Shown here piece by piece: positions 1 to 6,334 of a stretch of 9,184 nt of DNA. Location of the stretch: NCBI GenBank assembly GCA_021797525.1, contig JAJZZQ010000009.1, forward strand, positions 1-9,184. The letters are read 5' to 3'. The number at the start of each line of letters is the position of its first letter. Position 1 is the first letter of the stretch. A program made the position numbers and the translations under genes. Under the pieces are notes generated by a model. It was not told where the DNA came from and searched no databases. It saw only the letters and a program-made list of their open reading frames with translations. Source of the DNA: Thermoplasmata archaeon. Its GTDB lineage: Archaea > Thermoplasmatota > Thermoplasmata > Thermoplasmatales > Thermoplasmataceae.

Positions 1-832
1 CCAGATGTTCCTTTGTGAGCTTTACAGGTGGAATATCTATAAGAGCCTTGCCCGCTATGACCGGATCTGATGTTTCATAGCTTGGGCCCTCCACATCATA
101 GAGAACACCTATGGGTATTTTCTCTCCCCACTCCTGAGCCAGCTCATATGCCTTATGGAAGTCCTTTGTATCTGTCTCAGGTTTGTATACGCGCTTCCTG
201 AAGTAATCATATGTGTTGATCTTATTGTAAGTAACACAGGGGCTGAAAACATCAATGAAGCTGAAACCCTTGTGCTGTATTCCCTTCTTTATTACCTCTT
301 TAAGATGGAGGGCATCGCCTGAGAATGCCCTGGCAACGAATGTGGCGCCAGCAGTAAGTGCTATTGTCAGTGGGTTAAGGGGTTTCTCAATGTTTCCATC
401 TGGTGTTGACTTTGTCTTCATTCCAAGTTCTGTTGTTGGAGAGGCCTGGCCCGTTGTAAGACCGAATATCTGGTTATCCGATACAATGTAAGTAATGTCA
501 ACATTTCTCTTAGCTGTATGGTAGAAGTGCTGTGTCCCTTCGAAAAATCCGTCTCCGTCCCCACCATATCCGATGACAGTCAGCTTTGGATTTGCCCATT
601 TTATGGCCGAGGCAACTGGCAGAAGCCTTCCATGGAGCCCATGAAAGCCGTAGAGATTTATGAACTCAGGCATATTACTTGAACACCCTATTCCTGATGT
701 GATCACAGAATCCTTTGGCTCTATTCCCAGATCTGCAAGTGCTCCGCTAATGGCTGAAAGCTGAGCAAAATTTCCGCATCCGGGGCACCAGTCAGGCTTT
801 ACTTTTCCTTTATAATCTGCAATTGTAACCAT
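1..832 (-). CDS. korB: 2-oxoacid:ferredoxin oxidoreductase, beta subunit (3' end cut by window edge)
   Basis: This is the thiamine-diphosphate subunit of a 2-oxoacid:ferredoxin oxidoreductase, which oxidatively decarboxylates 2-oxoacids with CoA in the cytoplasm and reduces ferredoxin. Translation from ATG at 832 gives 277 residues before the window edge; archaeal homologues are roughly 280-305 long, so little is missing. Visible motifs are CPGCG at residues 16-20, GIGCSS at 47-52, the TPP/Mg motif GDGDGF at 91-96 with DNQIFGLTTGQ at 119-129, and FSPC ending at C199. C16, C19, C50 and C199 match the four cysteines that bind the single [4Fe-4S] cluster in the two-subunit archaeal enzymes. The start lies 5 bp after the alpha stop behind a very strong SD, so the two chains are co-translated. 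The sequence does not settle whether pyruvate, 2-oxoglutarate or a broad range is used, so the Kor name denotes family only. Confidence 0.93.
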   Translation of the reverse strand, partial: MVTIADYKGKVKPDWCPGCGNFAQLSAISGALADLGIEPKDSVITSGIGCSSNMPEFINLYGFHGLHGRLLPVASAIKWANPKLTVIGYGGDGDGFFEGTQHFYHTAKRNVDITYIVSDNQIFGLTTGQASPTTELGMKTKSTPDGNIEKPLNPLTIALTAGATFVARAFSGDALHLKEVIKKGIQHKGFSFIDVFSPCVTYNKINTYDYFRKRVYKPETDTKDFHKAYELAQEWGEKIPIGVLYDVEGPSYETSDPVIAGKALIDIPPVKLTKEHL

Positions 833-836
833 TTTA

Positions 837-844
837 ATCACCTC
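837..844 (-). promoter_or_regulatory. Strong SD for the beta subunit, overlapping the alpha stop codon
   Basis: GAGGTGAT read on the minus strand is an exact 8-base complement to the usual archaeal 16S rRNA 3' tail (AUCACCUC). It contains the TGA stop of the alpha gene (840-838), and its end is 4 nt from the beta ATG at 832. This arrangement supports the chosen beta start and implies translational coupling of the two subunits. Confidence 0.85.
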
Positions 845-2577
845 TTCAAAACTGCCTCTATCTCATCAGCGAGTGCACCTGGATAGAAGCTTTCTCCGTC
901 ATACTTTGTAACAAGCTCAGTCTTGACCAGAAATTCTGACCTCAGAAGCTTGTTCATCTGTCCAGAATAGTTGTTTTCCACAACAACAATTTTCTTCTTT
1001 CCTGAAAGAAGTTTGTCAATGTCAGGATTCAGAGGATACGGGCGGTTAATCTCCACTGCTCCAACCTTATGGCCCCTTTCCCTGAGTATATCCACAGCCT
1101 CCTCAACGGACCCCTGAGTTCCTCCCCACTGAACGACTGCAAATTCTGCATCTTCATATCTGTATGATGGAGTCGGCGGCATGGATTTTATGTAAGCGTC
1201 CAGTTTTTTCATTCTCTTCTTCATGGACTCAACTCTCAATGTTGGATCTGTGACGGCATCGCTCACAACATCTCCGTATTCGTTATGCTCATCTGAATCC
1301 TCGTTATGCGTCAGTCCGGCAGTTCCCGGGAAGGCCCTGTATGATATTCCATCCTTCGTGTACTCATATCTTTTGTATTCCTTCATGCCCGGTTCTGCAA
1401 TCTTTCCCCTGTCGATTTTGAAATCAAGGTCCAGGTTTTCAACGGTTTCATAGTGTTCCGCAACGTAAAGGTCAGACATGACGATCACCGGTGTCTGATA
1501 TTTTTCCGCAAGATTGAAAGCCTCCCTGGTCAGATAGAAGACATCCTCAACATTCCTCGGAGCCAGGACTATTCTCTGGAAATCACCCTGGGATGCCCCA
1601 AGGACAAGGTTAAGGTCGCCCTGTTCTGTCTTGGTTGGGAGGCCAGTTGATGGGCCTGCCCGCTGAGATTCGTATACAACAAGAGGTACTTCCATCATTC
1701 CTGCCATACCCAGTGCTTCAACCATCAACGAGAAACCTCCACCAGAGGAGCCTGTCATGGCCCTGACACCGGCATAGTTTGCACCTATGGCCATATTAAT
1801 TGCTGAAATCTCATCTTCCGGGATCTTAACAAAAATTCCGAAATCTTTCTGATGTGATGCGAGATAGTGAAGGGCAGATGAGGCTGGTGTCATAGGGTAT
1901 CCAACGTACATTTTGAGTCCTGCATTGACTGCGCCAAGACCCAGGGTCTCTCCCCCACTCATCAGATAGTATTTCTTGTTGGAGGTTTTCAGTTTGATCG
2001 GCAGCTTTTTGAAATTTGCCTTGTAGTATTCATATCCCTCTTTGGCAGCATTTACATTCTGCTCCGCAATCTCCCCCTTGTTTCCGAACTGGTCTCTTAT
2101 AACTCCTGCAAGCGTTTCAAAATCAATACCTATAGAAGCCATTGCCGCCCCTATGGCAACTGTGTTCTTCATAAGGGCATTCTTGCTGTGTTTTGAGGCT
2201 ATTTCATTCAGGGGCATCTCAACGTAGTCAAGATCATACTTCTGGAAATTAGTGAGCCCCTTGTCAAAAATTGCAACTCCATCCTTTGTCAGCGGGGATG
2301 CTCCGCCTTCATTTATTGAGGGGTTAGTATGCCTTTCAAGAGCATCCTTGTTCAATGCTATTAAAACATCAAGCCCATCACCCTGGGACTTTACCTTTCT
2401 GTCACTGGCCCTTATCTGATACCAGCTCTGTCCGCCTCTTATGATGCTTTGATAATAATTGTAGGTGTTTACATGGAGACCTATTCTTGTAAAAGTCTTT
2501 GCTATAATGAGGCCAGCTGATTGCACACCGTCTCCGGCAGCCCCTCCGACCCTTATAACTACCTCATCAGTTTTCAT
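838..2577 (-). CDS. korA: 2-oxoacid:ferredoxin oxidoreductase, fused gamma-alpha subunit
   Basis: This is the large chain of the same enzyme, 579 residues, of the fused gamma-alpha type typical of Sulfolobales, Halobacteria and Thermoplasmata. Residues 1 to about 190 form the gamma-like domain, opening with GGAAGDGVQSAG at 11-22. Residues about 200-579 form the alpha part. It carries YPMTP at 227-231, the variant of the YPxTP motif used to recognise the 2-oxoacid:ferredoxin oxidoreductase family, then QRAGPSTGLPTKTEQGD at 305-321 and a C-terminal domain with VVVENNYSGQ at 531-540. There is no ferredoxin-like delta domain, as expected for the alpha-beta form, so electrons leave through the cluster in the beta chain. 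ATG 2577 is the earliest start because an in-frame TGA lies at 2586-2584. A GTGAT at 2588-2584 is a modest SD. It is the first gene of the pair and is divergent from the aspartase gene. Confidence 0.95.
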   Translation of the reverse strand: MKTDEVVIRVGGAAGDGVQSAGLIIAKTFTRIGLHVNTYNYYQSIIRGGQSWYQIRASDRKVKSQGDGLDVLIALNKDALERHTNPSINEGGASPLTKDGVAIFDKGLTNFQKYDLDYVEMPLNEIASKHSKNALMKNTVAIGAAMASIGIDFETLAGVIRDQFGNKGEIAEQNVNAAKEGYEYYKANFKKLPIKLKTSNKKYYLMSGGETLGLGAVNAGLKMYVGYPMTPASSALHYLASHQKDFGIFVKIPEDEISAINMAIGANYAGVRAMTGSSGGGFSLMVEALGMAGMMEVPLVVYESQRAGPSTGLPTKTEQGDLNLVLGASQGDFQRIVLAPRNVEDVFYLTREAFNLAEKYQTPVIVMSDLYVAEHYETVENLDLDFKIDRGKIAEPGMKEYKRYEYTKDGISYRAFPGTAGLTHNEDSDEHNEYGDVVSDAVTDPTLRVESMKKRMKKLDAYIKSMPPTPSYRYEDAEFAVVQWGGTQGSVEEAVDILRERGHKVGAVEINRPYPLNPDIDKLLSGKKKIVVVENNYSGQMNKLLRSEFLVKTELVTKYDGESFYPGALADEIEAVLKR

Positions 2578-2624
2578 GATAAATCACTACTGTATTTCCC
2601 AAGTCTATTAAGCATTTTTTCTTG

Positions 2625-2636
2625 TTATAGTATAAA
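2625..2636 (-). promoter_or_regulatory. Putative archaeal TATA box for the korA-korB operon
   Basis: Read on the minus strand the stretch is TTTATACTATAA, close to the archaeal TATA consensus. An A-rich CGAAAAT (2647-2641) sits just upstream and could contribute to TFB recognition. Initiation about 25 nt downstream would fall near 2602-2610 and give a leader of roughly 25-33 nt before ATG 2577. That leaves room for the weak GTGAT ribosome-binding site. This is pattern matching only. Confidence 0.5.
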
Positions 2637-2665
2637 GGGAATTTTCGGCACAGGTTCACTTATCT

Positions 2666-2693
2666 GATATTGATTTCATAATGAATTAATATC
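2666..2693. repeat. 28-bp interrupted palindrome in the divergent promoter, possible operator
   Basis: The arms GATATTGATT (2666-2675) and AATTAATATC (2684-2693) are inverted copies matching at 9 of 10 positions, separated by the 8-bp spacer TCATAATG. The site lies between the divergent korA and aspartase genes. Its right arm covers the likely aspartase TATA box at 2685-2692. A dimeric helix-turn-helix regulator bound here would block that promoter. The region is AT-rich, so chance symmetry cannot be excluded, and no second copy was found in the window. Confidence 0.4.
2685..2692 (+). promoter_or_regulatory. Putative TATA box for the aspartase-MtaB operon, leaderless start
   Basis: ATTAATAT is centred about 23-24 bp before the ATG at 2712, the spacing expected if transcription begins at or next to the start codon. 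No SD precedes that ATG, which also favours a leaderless mRNA, common in archaea for the first gene of an operon. The box overlaps the right arm of the palindrome. Confidence 0.45.
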
Positions 2694-2711
2694 CATCAGA
2701 AATATCCATGC

Positions 2712-4085
2712 ATGTCGAGAAAAGAGCATGATGTCATAGGGGAGGTGGAAATTGCCGACCAGTACTATTATGGAATCAACACTCTCAGGGCCCGGGATAA
2801 TTTCAGAATAACCGGGGAGACCGCTGACTCTGACCACATAGATTCCATCACTGCAATAAAGATGGCAGCTGCCATTGCAAACAATAAAGGAGGATGGCTC
2901 CCAAAGGACAAAGCTGGTGCAATTGTTGCTGCCTGCAGGGAGATACTTGATGGCAAACACCATGACCAGTTCATAATTGACAAATTTCAGGCAGGAGCCG
3001 GCACCTCATACAATATGAATGCCAATGAGGTTATAGCCAATCTCGCCCTTGAGCATGCAGGAAAGAAGAAAGGTGAATACAGCTTCATACATCCAAATGA
3101 TCATGTGAACATGAGCCAGTCCACCAATGATGTTTATCCAACTCTGATAAGAGTTGTATCTTACAGGAAGGGCAATAAGGTGTTGGAGGAACTTGACCTT
3201 CTAATAAAAAGCCTCCAGAAGAAATCGAAGGAGTTTCAGCATGTTATAAAGACCGGCAGAACTCACCTTCAGGACGCCGCACCAGTAACATTTGGGCTTG
3301 AGATTTCTGCGTGGGCATATACGCTTGAAAAAGGAAAAAAGGCTTTGGAACAGGCCCTTGACTACATACTTGAGCTGAACATAGGAGGTACCGCAGTAGG
3401 CACTGGTATCAACACTTCACCGGGTTATCAGGATTCCGTTGTGGAAGAGATATCAAAAATAACCGGTCACAGTTTCAGGAAGAGCTATAATCTGCCTGGA
3501 ATAATGGAATTTATGTCAGATTTCTCAAGGCTTATGGATGCAGTAACAGATATTGCTCTTGATCTTACAAAGATATCCAATGACATAAGGCTTCTTTATT
3601 CGGGACCAGGCGCCGGCATCCATGAGATCAGAATTCCAGCAGTGCAGCAGGGCTCCTCCATTATGCCCGGAAAGATAAATCCCTCAATAGCAGAGGCTAT
3701 GAATATGATATGCCACTCCATAATGGGTGCCCAGCAAGCCCTAAACGTGTCCGTTCAGGCTGGACAGCTTGAACTCAACGTGATGATGCCACATATTGAT
3801 TTTGAGCTGACCAGGTCGGAAGACCTTTTAGCCAATGGAATGAGGATGTTCAGAACGAAACTCATAGATGGACTGGAGGCCGATGAGGAAGTATGTAAAG
3901 AACACCTCAGCAGAAGCTTCGGTTCCGCTGCTCTGATGAACCCATACCTTGGTTATGATACTGTTGCAAAGATAGTAAAGGAGGCGGTAGAAACAGGGAA
4001 ATCAATCAAGGAACTGGCATTAAAGACAGGAAAAATTGATGAGAAAAAATTTGAAGAGATAATGGCTTCAGGTATTCCCAAATAG
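2712..4085 (+). CDS. aspA: Aspartate ammonia-lyase-like enzyme (class II fumarase/aspartase superfamily)
   Basis: This 457-residue protein belongs to the homotetrameric fumarase/aspartase superfamily and most likely deaminates L-aspartate to fumarate and ammonia in the cytoplasm. The superfamily signature GSSIMPGKIN is at 314-323. Aspartase-like features are YYGINTLRARDNF (19-31), GAGTS (95-99, where class II fumarases usually have GSGTQ), HPNDHVNMSQSTND (127-140) and the C-terminal LMNPYLGY (408-415). The active-site positions of Bacillus AspB (T101, S140-T141-N142, T187-H188, S318, K324, N326) all align with a constant shift of three residues: T98, S137-T138-N139, T184-H185, S315, K321 and N323. 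Fumarase activity cannot be excluded from sequence, and many archaeal members are annotated as fumarase. ATG 2712 was chosen because the ATG at 2708 is out of frame. The methylthiotransferase gene follows after 8 bp. Confidence 0.82.
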   Translation: MSRKEHDVIGEVEIADQYYYGINTLRARDNFRITGETADSDHIDSITAIKMAAAIANNKGGWLPKDKAGAIVAACREILDGKHHDQFIIDKFQAGAGTSYNMNANEVIANLALEHAGKKKGEYSFIHPNDHVNMSQSTNDVYPTLIRVVSYRKGNKVLEELDLLIKSLQKKSKEFQHVIKTGRTHLQDAAPVTFGLEISAWAYTLEKGKKALEQALDYILELNIGGTAVGTGINTSPGYQDSVVEEISKITGHSFRKSYNLPGIMEFMSDFSRLMDAVTDIALDLTKISNDIRLLYSGPGAGIHEIRIPAVQQGSSIMPGKINPSIAEAMNMICHSIMGAQQALNVSVQAGQLELNVMMPHIDFELTRSEDLLANGMRMFRTKLIDGLEADEEVCKEHLSRSFGSAALMNPYLGYDTVAKIVKEAVETGKSIKELALKTGKIDEKKFEEIMASGIPK

Positions 4086-4093
4086 GTCTGCTG

Positions 4094-5299
4094 ATGAGGA
4101 TATACTTCGAGTCGTATGGATGCACCCTCAACAAGTCAGAGGCGGGTCTCTATGTCAATAGCCTCCTTAAGGACGGGTCCACAATAGTAGATAACCCAGC
4201 CGATGCTGATCTAAGCGTTATATCAACATGTGTGGTGATAAAACACACAGAGAGCAGGATGCTTTCAAGGATACAGGAGCTTTCATCTGTTTCGAAGGTC
4301 AGGGTAATGGGATGCCTGCCACCAGTCAGTGGGGGAACTCTTGATTCTGAGGCCATAGAAGTCCTTCATCCAAGGGAGATGCGTTCATTCTACTACGGTG
4401 CACTCGATGACATTGAGATAAGGGAGCCTTCACTATTTGACGGAATACCCATAAACCAGGGTTGCACAGGGAATTGCAATTTCTGTATTTCTAGGGTTGC
4501 AAGGGGAAAACTCCTTTCCCGCCCCGTAAACAAAATAACCAGCCAGGTCAGAATGCAGCTGGAAAGGAAGATAGGCGAGGTGCGTATAAGCTCGCTTGAC
4601 ACTGCTGCATACGGAAAGGATACAGGCGTCAGGCTTCCAGGCCTCATAAGGGCCATATGCTCCATTGAAGGAGATTTCATGCTTAGAATTGGAATGATGG
4701 AGCCCCGGAATACCTATGAAATAGTCGACGATCTGATGGATTCATATTCAGATTCTAAGGTGTTCAAGTTCCTGCACCTGCCTGTACAGAGTGGCGATGA
4801 TAGAATCCTTGATTCCATGAACAGAGAGTACAAACTGGATGAATTTCTCAAGACAGTTGACAAATTCAGGAAATCCTATCCTGATGGGACACTATCCACG
4901 GACATAATTTCCGGCTACCCAGATGATGACGAGGAAAGTTTCAACAACACCCTTAAAATGCTTGAACTGACCAGGCCTGAGATAATCAACATAACAAGAT
5001 TTTCCCCCAGACAGTATACCAGGGATTTTAACAGGAAGCTGCCAGATTCCGGCAGGATTAAAAGATGGACCTCCGAATATACAGAAATGCACAGGAATAT
5101 CACCAGACAGAAAATGGAAAGCCTCCATGGAAGAATTGAGAGTATTTTCCTTACTGAGAAAGTAAAGGATCATACAACAATGGGAAGGGACCAGTCCTAC
5201 AGGGCTGTTGTTGTTCCAGGTGACCTACCCCTGTATTCGAGAATTGATGTTGAGATTGTGGAACACGGCAGTACCTATCTGATAGGAAAGCCCATCTAA
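4094..5299 (+). CDS. MtaB/CDKAL1-type tRNA methylthiotransferase (ms2t6A37)
   Basis: This is a radical-SAM methylthiotransferase, 401 residues, close to the usual 400-430. The archaeal/eukaryotic e-MtaB group adds a methylthio group to threonylcarbamoyladenosine 37 of ANN-decoding tRNAs. The N-terminal UPF0004 domain has its three cluster cysteines: C10 in SYGC, C46 in ISTC and C74 in MGC. The radical-SAM domain carries NQGCTGNCNFCISRVARGK (121-139) with C124, C128 and C131 in the CxxxCxxC spacing of this family. It also has SLDTAAYGKDTG (167-178), LHLPVQSGDDRILDSMNREY (227-246) and TDIISGYP (269-276). Residues from about 340 to the end fit a TRAM RNA-binding domain. AGGT (4084-4087) overlaps the preceding stop and supplies an SD, so the gene is probably co-transcribed with the aspartase gene. 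Its 3' end overlaps convergent dph2 by 4 bp. The enzyme family is certain; the exact tRNA substrate is inferred. Confidence 0.9.
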   Translation: MRIYFESYGCTLNKSEAGLYVNSLLKDGSTIVDNPADADLSVISTCVVIKHTESRMLSRIQELSSVSKVRVMGCLPPVSGGTLDSEAIEVLHPREMRSFYYGALDDIEIREPSLFDGIPINQGCTGNCNFCISRVARGKLLSRPVNKITSQVRMQLERKIGEVRISSLDTAAYGKDTGVRLPGLIRAICSIEGDFMLRIGMMEPRNTYEIVDDLMDSYSDSKVFKFLHLPVQSGDDRILDSMNREYKLDEFLKTVDKFRKSYPDGTLSTDIISGYPDDDEESFNNTLKMLELTRPEIINITRFSPRQYTRDFNRKLPDSGRIKRWTSEYTEMHRNITRQKMESLHGRIESIFLTEKVKDHTTMGRDQSYRAVVVPGDLPLYSRIDVEIVEHGSTYLIGKPI

Positions 5300-5307
5300 T
5301 TGATGGG
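5291..5307. other. Small hairpin across both convergent stop codons
   Basis: CCCATC (5291-5296) and GATGGG (5302-5307) are perfect inverted repeats around the loop TAATT. The hairpin contains the MtaB stop TAA (5297-5299) and the Dph2 stop TAG (5298-5296 on the minus strand). It could help end or stabilise transcripts from both directions. No T-run follows on either strand, and both arms also encode protein, so its role as a terminator is doubtful. Confidence 0.3.
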
Positions 5308-6300
5308 GTCCACTGCTACAATTTCGTCCATAATGTATCTTGTGGGTTTCTTAATGCCAAATACCATCTGGAATTCCTGAGGAGTCAGGACAGGCATCTT
5401 GAACTTGTCTTCCTCATCAATTGGGACTCTTGGGCAACCGGTGAAGACAACTGCATCGCACATCATGTTTTCGAAGTCAGATGGCCTGGCCTCATTGGCC
5501 ACAATCAGAACTGGATCAATGCCAATTTGCCTGGCCTGGGCCATTATTGTCTCTGCGAGCCTCATCCTGTACTGTCCTATTTTGGAATCTACAACAACGA
5601 GCAACTTTTTTGCATCTCTTGCCTGATATATCCTGGCATACCTTTTCCTTAAAAATCTGTCTGTTTCAGCACTTATATCCTCTATTCCTCTTAAGTTAAG
5701 ATCAAGAATGAACACTGGCTTTTCGGATGAGAGCTGTGTTCCAATCCCATGAAACTTTCCGGTGCTCACGACCAGATAACAGTCCACCTCACCAGAAATT
5801 GAATGAGCTGCACTGAAATTGCATCCAAGAACCTGTCCAGGATACTTCATCCTGCTGTCCTGCTTCCCTATGACAGTACTGAATCCAAGCCTTTCCAGCT
5901 GGGTCTTAACCCTGTGCATCATATCCAGATACTGTATGGAGCACAGGAGTCCTATTTTTCTGTACCCCTTTTCTGAAAGTATCCCGTAGGCGGAGTCAGA
6001 TATCTCTGGGAATTTCTCCATCCTCTTCTCTATAAATATAACCGGTCTGGGATATTTAATGTTGGGAATTTCGGAGTGGCCAAGCTGAACAATATAGTCC
6101 ACTCCCTCATATACATCTTTATTGCCGATGTCGCATGCCCCGTAAAATGCTTCTGAAGTAACTATGACACTGAAATGTTTTGACAGTTCAGTGAAGTAGG
6201 AGAACACGTCAGGTTTAAGCCCATCAGGTAACTGCAATAGGACCCTCTTGCCTCCGTTCTTTGTTATTTCCTCTATTGCACTGCTTAGATCTAGTTTCAA
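5296..6300 (-). CDS. dph2: Diphthamide biosynthesis enzyme Dph2 (TTG start)
   Basis: This 334-residue protein matches archaeal Dph2, a homodimeric non-canonical radical-SAM enzyme. It cleaves SAM to a 3-amino-3-carboxypropyl radical and transfers that group to the conserved histidine of elongation factor 2, the first step of diphthamide synthesis. Three widely spaced cysteines hold its [4Fe-4S] cluster: C56 in FYGACDIG, C160 in LGCNFSAA and C289 in FTGCPRVPID. They correspond to C59, C163 and C287 of the Pyrococcus horikoshii enzyme. The N-terminal VLLQLPDGLK (20-29) is also typical of the family. Translation must begin at TTG 6300: no ATG or GTG lies between it and the in-frame TAA at 6327-6325, and the next in-frame ATG is residue 94. 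A GTGAT at 6314-6310 can act as SD. The hutI stop is 34 bp upstream, suggesting one transcript. Confidence 0.93.
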   Translation of the reverse strand: MKLDLSSAIEEITKNGGKRVLLQLPDGLKPDVFSYFTELSKHFSVIVTSEAFYGACDIGNKDVYEGVDYIVQLGHSEIPNIKYPRPVIFIEKRMEKFPEISDSAYGILSEKGYRKIGLLCSIQYLDMMHRVKTQLERLGFSTVIGKQDSRMKYPGQVLGCNFSAAHSISGEVDCYLVVSTGKFHGIGTQLSSEKPVFILDLNLRGIEDISAETDRFLRKRYARIYQARDAKKLLVVVDSKIGQYRMRLAETIMAQARQIGIDPVLIVANEARPSDFENMMCDAVVFTGCPRVPIDEEDKFKMPVLTPQEFQMVFGIKKPTRYIMDEIVAVDPIN

Positions 6301-6309
6301 TGCCCACTC

Positions 6310-6314
6310 ATCAC
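6310..6314 (-). promoter_or_regulatory. Probable SD supporting the TTG start of dph2
   Basis: Read on the minus strand this is GTGAT, complementary to the 16S tail and ending 9 nt before the TTG at 6300. Since no in-frame ATG or GTG exists between the upstream stop and the TTG, this site supports initiation there. Confidence 0.5.
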
Positions 6315-6334
6315 TATTAAGAATTTAACAGATT

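Noticed and set aside
2615..2620. T-run on the plus strand as a terminator
   Set aside because: No plus-strand gene ends upstream of it; it lies in the leader of the minus-strand korA gene, where it reads as an A-run.
2708..2710. Upstream ATG as the aspartase start
   Set aside because: It is out of frame and meets a TGA after seven codons; ATG 2712 leads directly into the conserved N-terminus.
2676..2983. Minus-strand open frames antisense to the aspartase gene, reaching into the divergent promoter
   Set aside because: They lie opposite a well-supported conserved gene, have no family features, and one would start inside the aspartase coding region and end across its promoter. Open antisense frames are expected by chance here.
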